Origin: Buxus sempervirens
Lineage: Eukaryota > Streptophyta > Magnoliopsida > Buxales > Buxaceae
NCBI GenBank assembly: GCA_947561395.2
Contig: OX387185.1
Coordinates: 34,080,213-34,144,212 of the forward strand
Length of the DNA stretch: 64,000 bases
Direction: 5' to 3'
Position numbers and translations under genes: made by a program. Of this stretch, positions 56,083 to 64,000 are shown in pieces. The notes beneath the pieces are model-generated. The model made no database searches. It was not told where the DNA came from and saw only the letters and a program-made list of their open reading frames with translations. The stretch's first letter is position 1. Every line of letters begins with the position of its first letter.

Positions 56083-59031
56083 ATGGCCCGCATTCGATCA
56101 GCTCCTAAGGATCCTGCTGATGAGCCCTCTTCCTCTAGGGTTTGGAGGGATCCCACTGATGTGGCATCTTCTTTGGGAGTAGCGAGGGACTCTGATTCTG
56201 ATGTCCCTGATCTTCCTTCTGAGGGCTCGCATGAGGCGACCCCAGTGGTATATCTTCACCTTTCTGAAATTCAATTTCTCTCTCAAAATCCTTCACCCTG
56301 ATTATTTCTTCTTTCCAATTGTTTCCTTAGCCGGTAGTTGAGGCTCCAGGCAGAGGCAGGGGCCGTGGCGAGCGACGAGCTAGAGGCAGAGATGGAGGCC
56401 GTGATGGGGGCCGTGGAGGAGGCCGTAGGGGAGGTCGTGGCAGGGAGGAGGCTCAGACTAGGGTTGAGGTCTCTGAGGCGATCGCGGCACAGATTAGGGA
56501 TACCGACCTATTACACGGCCTGAAGACTCATCCCTCAGCCTGTATTAGGGCGGATATCCCTTTGGTGTATCCTATGTCCCATTACCAAGGGATCTGGGCC
56601 AACTTCATTAGGTTTCTTGGAGGTTGCAGTTCATCCTTCTGCCGGGAGTTGGGCTTGTTTGGTTTCGGCCTCTTCATCACCATCCCGGATGTGCGCTTGG
56701 ATCGAGCTCTTATTGTGGCGATGCTTGAGAGGTTCTTCCCAGAGACACTGAGCTTCCATTTTCCAGATATTGGATCAGGATCCGGCCGTCCGACTTCACG
56801 CTCATCATCGTGATTAGGATGACTGGAGATATTATCCCTGAGATGGTGATGCCAGATGCTGCGGAGATTGCGGTCCTTCTTGGATATGCGGCGGTGCCCC
56901 CGGAGGCCTGGGATAGAGGGAGACCTAGATTGTCTCTTACTTGGCTGAGAGAGACCTTCCGAGGGAGACAGCTCAGCCAGCTTGCTGCCAGCCATGCAGA
57001 CTTCCCCTTTGCTTTTCGCTTTGTCTTCCTCTACATGATGGGCTCTTGCTTTTTCCCAAAGAATACGACCTCCGTCAGCCCGCATTTTTTGAGTTTATTG
57101 GGAGATCTACAGCGGGTGAGGAGGTATGCTTGGGGGCCGCTTATTCTTGGCACCATTTTGGCTGGCCTGAGCCGAGCCGTTAGCGGCCTTTTTACTTCCC
57201 GAGGAGCCGGAGTTGGGTGCAGATTCTTCTGGCCCTTCTTGCAGGTGAAATACCTATTTCTCTATTCTTTCTTTGTCTTCTTCTCCTTTTTTATTCTTCT
57301 GACCCTTTTTTCTTCTTTTGTAGTTTTTTGCTAGGGTTTATATACCCTACTTCTGCCCTACCTCTACGATGCAAGAGGAGACGTATTCTATGGCTCGTAG
57401 ATGGTACCATGTGGAGCATGACTCTGAAAAGAGTCGGCCTAGGTCTGCCCGAGCTTATCTGGACCGGTTGTATCGGACTAAGGTAAGCTTCTTTATTTCT
57501 TCCTTTTTCCCTTTCCTGAATCACATGCCTAATATTCCTTTTTTGTTTCTCAGCTGTTCGTTCCTCGGTTGGAGGACATTCATGAGGTGCTGGCCTTGCA
57601 TGCTACTAGGGATGATGCATTTGCCTCTGACCAGAGGCGTCAGCGCTACCAGTTCTTTATCGGTCAGATGGGCAGCATCTGATATTGCAACGAGCACTTC
57701 TTTTATCAGCACACCGGAGAGCCCCGGATTCCTATCATCCCTCCAGATACTACCCCTTCTTTTCCTCCCACGCCTGTCGAGCCTACTCAGTTCTTAGATT
57801 GGACAGAGGCAGAGACTTTGTTGGAGGAGGGTGACTATGATGCCTAGTTTAGGCAGGCTTCAGTTGGGTGCCTCATGCCACCCATGCCTATTCGTGGCGG
57901 AGTCACTGAGATAGGAGGGGTAGTGATCAGGGCCTACGATACCACGGTATGCCTTTCCCTCTTTGATCTTCCATTCTTATATTCTATTTGACTTGACATT
58001 TCTGAAACCCTTTCTTCTATTTTAGGAGGCTCAGTTGGCAGAGATTCAAGCTCGGTATGCTGATATAGAGCGCCAGCAAGATGCCGCTATTACTGAGCGG
58101 GACACCCTCCTTATCACCATTGCCGACCTCAAGGGACAGCTTGCTAGGGCACAGGACCAGGCGGGTCCATCTCATACTCAGGTTAATTCTTTCACCCTTT
58201 TCAATTTCTGCTTCTTATTTGTGCTTATCCTGTTTTGATTAGAATTCTTCTTCTTATTTTCAGGATAACACAGCCGGTCCTTCTTCACCTTATTATACAC
58301 ATCCCCGCGGCGAGGTCTTTTCCATGTCACTGATGCAGCTCGTGACTCCTCCTGGATCAGTAAAGGTGCCTACAGCAGAGCCCGAGATAGAGACCGAGGT
58401 TGCACCTACCGCTGCTCCTACTACTGAGGACGTGCCAGAGTCTGCTCCAGCACTAGAGACAGCTCTAAATATAGCCACTAGTGTAGATATCGAGATGGAG
58501 CCTGCCGAGGGGGTTGCTGTGACCAAGGAGGTGCCTGAGGCAGATCCTGCTACTGTCGAGCCTGCAGTGGACCTGATACCTGCTGCTGGTGAGAGTGCTG
58601 AGCTTGCTGTCGAGCCTGTTCCTGCTGATCCTGCCATGGAGCCTGCTATGATAGAGGAGGTGCCTGATGTGACAGAGGAGGTGTCTGAGGCTGATCTTGC
58701 TACTGCCGAGCCTGCAGTGGAGCCTATTCCTGCTGCTGGTGATATGGAGCCTGCCAGAGATACAGATGTCCCAGAGTCTGCCCCTGCCGTCCCTGATGCG
58801 GGGCCTGTCGGAGATGTAGATACCTGGGGGTACGTTCCTCCTGATCATCCAACTGCCAGCCTTGTGCCTTTATATATGATGTATGATATTCAGTGTATTT
58901 TGGGCAAGATGACCCGTAGTACCGCTCGTCGTCTTGTGGCGCATGTTTTCGAGCGCCGACGACCTTCAGGCAGCGGTCGAGGCAGAGGACGTGGTCGTGG
59001 CCGTGGGGGTGGACCTGGGGAGATAGATTAG
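56083..59031 (+). pseudogene. Antisense gene 1 of element B, PMD-like with RGG boxes
   Basis: Starts MARIRSAPKDPADEPSSS, parallel to element A. The second block (about 56332 on) begins with an RG-rich box (GRGRGRGERRARGRDGGRDG and more), then the PMD-like core (ELGLFGFGLFITIPDVRLDR, ETLSFHFPD, RMTGDIIPEM, YAWGPLILGTILAGLSRAV, FFWPFLQV). Shorter blocks follow at intron-like positions matching A, including a coiled-coil stretch (ARYADIERQQDAAITERD). The last block (58262-59031) is an acidic Pro/Ala/Glu repeat tail that ends in a second RG run, GRGRGRGRGRGGG. RG boxes usually bind RNA. The protein is probably nuclear, but that is inference. The copy has a few breaks. Confidence 0.75.
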
Positions 59032-59241
59032 ATTAGGATATCACATGTATATTTGTATTTGACAAATGATGTACACTTCCATATATATATATAAAGAAAT
59101 TTGATTCATTTTTCTTCATTTATGCTCTTTTCTACTTTATTTCTTCCTTGAATTGCATGATATATGTTTAAGCAGGGACAGGTGAAGCCTGGGAAAGCAT
59201 TAAAATTGAAATTTCCCATTTTTTGCATTTCTTTTCCAAAC
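59032..59241 (+). other. 3' flank of antisense gene 1, element B
   Basis: AT-rich, with a TATATATATATAAAG run near 59080 just after the stop. Probably the 3' untranslated region. No gene is seen. Confidence 0.4.
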
Positions 59242-59380
59242 AACCGTATTTATATTGCGAACAAGCAATGCCCGTAATGTAAATGCGGGCACGCGGTGCC
59301 CGTATTGTCCATGCGGGCACATGGTGCCTGTAATGTAAATACAGGTTTTATCGTATTTCTGCTTTTTCTATATAAACACA
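59242..59380 (+). promoter_or_regulatory. Putative promoter of antisense gene 2 in element B
   Basis: Three to four palindromes in tandem (GCCCGTAATGTAAATGCGGG at 59270, TGCCCGTATTGTCCATGCGG at 59297, CCTGTAATGTAAATACAGG at 59327) are followed 20 bp later by TCTATATAAACA (59367-59378). The first ATG of gene 2 is about 90 bp on. This is the clearest example of the palindrome-TATA-gene order. Confidence 0.72.
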
Positions 59381-59467
59381 TGGGGGACATCATTGTGACG
59401 TTTTTAATAGTTTGAAAACTCCTTGGGCCCTCCGTTTTTTGCTTTTCTTGGCTTCTTTGGTGATTCC

Positions 59468-61134
59468 ATGGCTTCCTTCGCACCGTTCCCTTCTGCCGAT
59501 GAAGCTCCTCCTGCAAGACAACCTGTTAGATCAAAACCTCATAATCTCACTAGGTACAATGTTGTGGATTCCTTCTATGATAGGTGGGTTAACTCTATGA
59601 CCCTTGATGAGGAAATTCGTTGGGATTTCATCCACTTAGGTCACATCCTACATATCCCTAAAATTCCCTTTAAGTGGGAAATCATTGAGGCTTTAATTGG
59701 GCACTGGGTACCTGAATTGAATCTCTTCCGCTTTGATGACAAAGAGATGACTCCTACCATTGAAGAAATTGAAACAATCCTTGGCCTAAGGTTTTCTGAA
59801 AAAGTAATGAACCCGCCCCTTAAGCCTAGCTACAAAAAGGAGGCATCCACTTTCTTGGGTATAGAGAAGAAGGATTTAGGGGGTTCTGATACATTGTTGA
59901 CTTTGTCCAAGACCTTTCTGACTGAAAAACTTCTAAGGGGTGAGGACAAGGATGCCCGGTTTAATGCTTTGACTTTGATAGTGGTCAACCAATTGCTTTT
60001 TCCACGCGGTGATGATCAGGTTGACTTGGCTCTCATCTCAGTTGTCTGCCAGGTTAGGGAACGTGAGAGATTGGCCCCTATGATTTTGGCAGAGATATAC
60101 CAAGCCTTAACTGACTGTTATTTCAAGAAGAAGAAGCGTTTCCTTGCATGTGCCCCTATCCTACAGGTAAAATTTTTTTTTCTTTATTCTTTTTTTTTCT
60201 TTTCTTTTGAAATAAATTAAAATACTTCCCTTTTCTGCAGCTTTGGTTACTTGACCACCTGAGTCAGGTTGAAGAGATAACTCGCTGCTTTTTTCCAAGA
60301 TTTAAAGTTCCTGTTTTGATGAGCAACAGGGGGTGTCCTAACATCCAAGGCAGCAAGCAGGGCTAGTTCACTTTCTTGGGTACTCTCTAGGATGATCAGG
60401 TGAGATAGCTTAGCGCTTATCAGCCCAATCCAGAAACAGTGATCAGCTTCAGAGATAGGAACTTTCTGGTTCTAGCAGGCTTGAAATCTGATGTTCTCTA
60501 TCTTCCTTTAAGGGTTTTTCGGCAGTTTGGAGTGACCCAGGGGATCACGATCCCAACTGGATATGAGAACTTCCTTGGGCCACTTACATCAGCCACCATG
60601 GGGCTAAATGCTCAGTTAATGAATGAGTGGTCCTATGCTCGTTTTCTGCGGGGTCCGGTCTTTTCTGAGTCACATGTGAAGGACTATCATTTCTGGATCA
60701 AAGAGCAAGTGTAGAGTCATGCCCCAGTACCGGAGGATCCTCTTGCAATTCTTCCCCCTACTTATGAAGATGTCTTGGAGTCTGAAAGGGCAACCCACAA
60801 GCGCCTTCAACAAATATGGGTACGAGAAGCCGAAGAACTCAAGATAAAAGGTATTGATCTGGAGAGGCAACTTGAAGAGTAGGTGTCTTGCCGCATTGCT
60901 ATGGAGAAGAAACTGGAGGAACAAAGATAAGCTCGTCGCTTTGAAGTCCGAGCGATGCAGAAGAAATATCAGGATTCCCTAGCTGACCTTAGGGCTTTGA
61001 AGATCAAGCAATCACGTTCAGATAAGGTCATCTCCTTTTTTAACGATCCGGATGCAGAGGGAACTTCTGGAATCATTGCAACTCAGGCGGCTCTGATTCG
61101 GGAGCTTAAGGAGCAGTTAGGGGATAGGGATTAG
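59468..61134 (+). pseudogene. Antisense gene 2 of element B, DUF7745-like
   Basis: Start chosen at MASFAPFPSADEAP because element A's copy also starts MAS; an in-frame ATG at 59423 is possible. The DUF7745-type region runs LTRYNVVDSFYDRWVNS, WEIIEALIGHWVPELNLFRF, MTPTIEEIETILGLRF, NALTLIVVNQLLFPRGDD and ISVVCQVRERERLAPMIL, ending CAPILQ at an intron-like gap (about 72 bp, GT/AG) that is conserved in A. LWLLDHLSQVEEIT opens the next block. The end is a Lys/Glu/Arg-rich coiled coil finishing LKEQLGDRD. It converges on pol. The first block is fully open; the rest has a few breaks. Confidence 0.78.
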
Positions 61135-62122
61135 ATCTTTTTTTATTGCATTTTTTTTCCTCTTTTTTTTTTTCTTTTTTTTTCTTTATTTTCTTTTTTT
61201 TCATACCTTTATACAAAAGCAAACTCCAATAGTGGAAAGACAAAGGATTTAATTCAAAAATAGGTTTTATATTATTGACCTCAGAATTCTCAGATGCTTG
61301 TAAAAACAAAAGTTTTATGAAAAGTATTTGATTTCTCATCACTGGCCAAAGTATAGTTTTTTTTTTAAATTTGATCCAAAACATTTAATCACATATAATT
61401 AAAGGAATTAAAATCAGGTTGAATAATGAAAAGGGTAATCCAAGCAATAGGGATCGATCAAATCCGTCTATCCTGTGACCTTTAGAATCATCCCTAAATG
61501 ACTTTTCCTCCATGACTGACCCTGCTGTTCCCAATCTACTCAGTTTCTAGTGCTCATGCTAATTTCAAACTTGGACCACATGATCAACTCAACCTTTGAT
61601 TCTTCTCTTCTTCTTTTATTCTTTTGCCACTATTGCCCGTAGCGCCAGTTACGGTTTTCACTAAGGCCGGCTTCTGTATTCCGTCATCACCAATCTTACT
61701 CTGGAAGTTGAATGAATATACTAAAATCACCGAGAGCTTGAGAATAGGACGAAACAAAAGCTAAGCTCGGTTTATGAAAGAAAAGGTATTAAAGGCTCAA
61801 AATTTTCCAAATGTGAAAATAGGTCAACCGGACTTACAGTCGTGATGAATTTGATCCCATTCCCCAAAGTGTATTCTTTTCTTTCCTTTTTGTATTTGGC
61901 TTTCATTTGCCACTATTTTTTCTTTTCTTTTTTTTTTCTTTTTTTTCCCCAATTGGCTTTGCCCCTATTGGCTTTGCCCCAGTTTGTTCTGCCCCAGTAT
62001 AAGACTGTAAGTCCAGTTTAGGTTTATCAAAAAGATGAACAGGCTCAAATTGGCTTGACTAGGGATGAAAATTTTGGGAAATAAAGAAAAATGGCCTTGG
62101 ATCATTTCCTAGTAATATTCAA
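61135..62122. other. Spacer between antisense gene 2 and the end of pol, element B
   Basis: Starts with a long T-rich tract (61137-61200) and has another at 61915-61945. No gene. It aligns with 23313-24391 of A. I see no clear GCCCGTA palindrome cluster here, in contrast to the cluster in A's spacer. Confidence 0.6.
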
Positions 62123-64000
62123 TCAATGAAAATACCTCTTTACTGCATCAGAGTTAATTGGCTCAGGAAAATTTTTCCCATCTATTTCTGTTAAGATGAG
62201 AGCACCCCCTGATAGGACCTTCTTGACAACATAAGGCCCTTCCCAATTTGGTTTGAATTTTCCACGAGGATCTTCCAAAAAGGGTAGGATTTTGTTTAAT
62301 ACTAAATTTCCTTCTTGGAAAGTTCTAGGCTTCACCTTCTTATTGTAAGCCCTGGCCATTCTCTTCTGGTACAATTGGCCATGACAAATCGCTTTCAAAC
62401 GCTTTTCCTCTAATAGATTGAGTTGATCATGTCTTGACTGTATCCATTCAACTTCTTCTAATTCAACTTCCATCAGCACTCTCAGTGAAGGGATTTCCAC
62501 TTCCACTGGTAAAACTACTTACATCCCATAGACTAAGGAATACGGGGTTGCCCCAGTAGAAGTCCGGATCGAGGTTCTGTAGGCATGTAGAGCAAGCGGT
62601 AGCATTTCATGCCAATATCTAAAACTCACTACCATCTTTTGAATGATTTTCTTTATATTTTTATTCACTGCTTCTATGGCCCCATTCATCTTTGGTCTGT
62701 ACGGAGCTGACTTGTGATGGGTAATCTGAAACTGCTCACACATCTTCCTCATATCTTTGTTCTTAATATTCAAAGCATTGTCTGATACTATGGCACTTGG
62801 CAAACCATAGCGACAAATGATGTTGTGCTTCAAAAACTTAAGAACGTGGATACTTGTGATGTTTGCATATGAAGCTGCTTCTACCCACTTGGTGAAATAG
62901 TCGATTGCTACCAAAATGAATTGGTGCTCGTTTGATGCCTTTGGAGAGATCATACCAATGACGGCTATGCCCCACATGGAGAAGGGCCACGGTGATGTCA
63001 TATTGTGCAACTCATTTGGGGGTGCATTCTTGTTATCAGCATATACTTGGCAAAGATGACACCTTTTGACATGTGTATAGCAATCGTGCTCCATCGTCAA
63101 CCAATAGTATCCCAATCGCAGAATCTTCTTGGCAAGCATGTGCCCGTTCATGTGGGGTCCACAAACTCCTCCATGTACAGTCTCAATTAACCTTTCTGAC
63201 TCAGTCTTGGCGACACATCTGAGTAGGATATTGTTGTGTGATCTCCTGTACAACTGTCCAACACTTAGTAAGAACTGACCTTCCAACCTCTGTATTGTTC
63301 TTTTCTCAGTAGAAGTGACGTTTTCTGGCGAACTTCGATCATTTAGGAAGTTTTTGATGTCTTGAAACCATGGTACTTCCTCCTCTGGTGCCCCTTCTAG
63401 AACAATACAATATGCAGGCTCATCTCTGACTTCAATTTCCAATGGTTTGATATTAACACCTTCTAGCATGTTGACCATTGAAGCCAATGTTGCTAGAGCA
63501 TCTAAGAATTGGTTCTTAGCCCTTGGCATATAGTTGAAGGAAATTCGAGTGAATTTGGTGCTTATTTCTTCCAAATATTGGTGATAGGGGATCAATTTGT
63601 GATCCTTAGTTTTCCATTCACCAGTTGTTTGGAAGATGATAAGATTCGAATCTCCATATACGTCAAGTTCCTCCACTTTATGGTCTAAGGCTGCTTGTAA
63701 CCCAATTATGCATGCTTCATACTCCGCAATATTATTTGTGCACTGGAATCTCAACTTTACTGCGATTGGGATGTGTAACCCATCTGGCTTGACAAAAACT
63801 GCCCCTATTCCATTTCCATTCATGTTGGCGGCCCCATCAAAGAACATTTGCCAAGAGCATTCACTTTCCTCTTCTTCAGTAAATAGTATTGCCTCATCAG
63901 GGAAATTTGTCTTAAGAGGTTGGTATTCTGGTCAATGATGTGCAGCTAGGTGATCTGCAATGGCTTGACCTTTAATCGCCTTTTGAGTGATGTATGTGAG
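62123..64000 (-). pseudogene. pol: pol of element B: RNase H-like domain, integrase and C-terminus (fossil, cut by window edge)
   Basis: On the minus strand, 62519-63847 is one open block: FFDGAANMNGNGIGAV, CTNNIAEYEACIIGLQAAL, DVYGDSNLIIFQTTGEW (RNase H-like), GGVCGPHMNGH and HVKRCHLCQVYAD (integrase zinc region), FILVAIDYFTKWVEAASYAN, RYGLPSAIVSDN and YRPKMNGAIEAVNKNIKKI (integrase core) and ALHAYRTSIRTSTGATPYSL. The C-terminal part (62123-62506) has RMARAYNKKVKPRTFQEGNL and NWEGPYVVKKVLSGGALIL. Integrase inserts the DNA copy into the host chromosome. Sequence continues to the right edge toward RT. Few breaks are visible. Confidence 0.92.

Larger units (their letters stand above)
52444..64000 (-). 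mobile_element. Element B: Tat/Ogre-like LTR retrotransposon, 3' half, runs off right edge
   Basis: On the minus strand the window holds part of pol, the two antisense genes, the polypurine tract and the 3' LTR (52444-54223). The layout matches element A segment by segment, but the LTR is shorter (1,780 bp) and the palindrome word differs. It is inserted in R4; the flanking five bases are AGACC, and the partner duplication is outside the window. It looks broken in a handful of places. Confidence 0.92.

Noticed and set aside
1-64000. tRNA, rRNA or microRNA genes
   Set aside because: No cloverleaf, ribosomal core or convincing miRNA precursor was recognised by eye. The TGGCGACTC motifs are primer-site related rather than tRNA genes.

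Overview
This 64 kb window looks like heterochromatin of a flowering plant with a repeat-rich genome. I see no ordinary host gene. Almost every base belongs to nested LTR retrotransposons, mostly large Ty3/gypsy elements of the Tat/Ogre lineage. The lineage call rests on the domain order (gag, protease with a G-patch-like segment, reverse transcriptase, RNase H, an extra RNase H-like domain, integrase), the shared motif GGTGCCTAACACCTT near the LTR ends, the great length, and extra antisense genes between pol and the 3' LTR.

Layout. Element C (minus strand) enters from the left: gag at 205-1873, a long 5' leader to 7779, and the first 67 bp of its 5' LTR. Inside that LTR sits element A (minus strand, 7867-41412, TSD GGGAA), a copy whose two ends are both present. 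Subtracting three solo LTRs inserted in it, A is about 23.1 kb. The rest of C's LTR resumes at 41413 and stops near 43155. From 43155 to 52443 lie remnants of one L1-type LINE, an unassigned LTR-like stretch, and LTRs of a second family (R). Element B (minus strand) begins with its 3' LTR at 52444, carries two antisense genes, and runs off the right edge within pol.

Two families of solo LTRs are inserted in these elements, five of them with perfect 5-bp target duplications. Family S (S1 4320-7164, S2 15060-18235, S3 29389-33233) has LTR ends like those of the Tat elements. Family R (R1 18635-22012, R2 43584-46079, R3 48288-51337, partial R4) begins or ends with TGTAACGCCCC and carries a conserved UUCG-loop hairpin next to a short acidic exon-like block.

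How the parts may work together. In A and B the region between the 3' LTR and pol carries two head-to-tail, apparently spliced genes on the opposite strand. Gene 1 resembles the plant mobile domain (PMD) family and has arginine-glycine boxes. Gene 2 resembles the DUF7745 family. The LTR promoter and the promoters of both antisense genes are each preceded by a cluster of short GC-rich palindromes. The palindrome sequence is shared within an element but differs between elements (ACCGCA in A, GCCCGTA in B, TATCCGA in C). S1 carries A's word and S3 carries a word close to C's. I infer a family-specific operator or anti-silencing code, possibly read by the antisense proteins. That is the most interesting system I see here, and it is a hypothesis.
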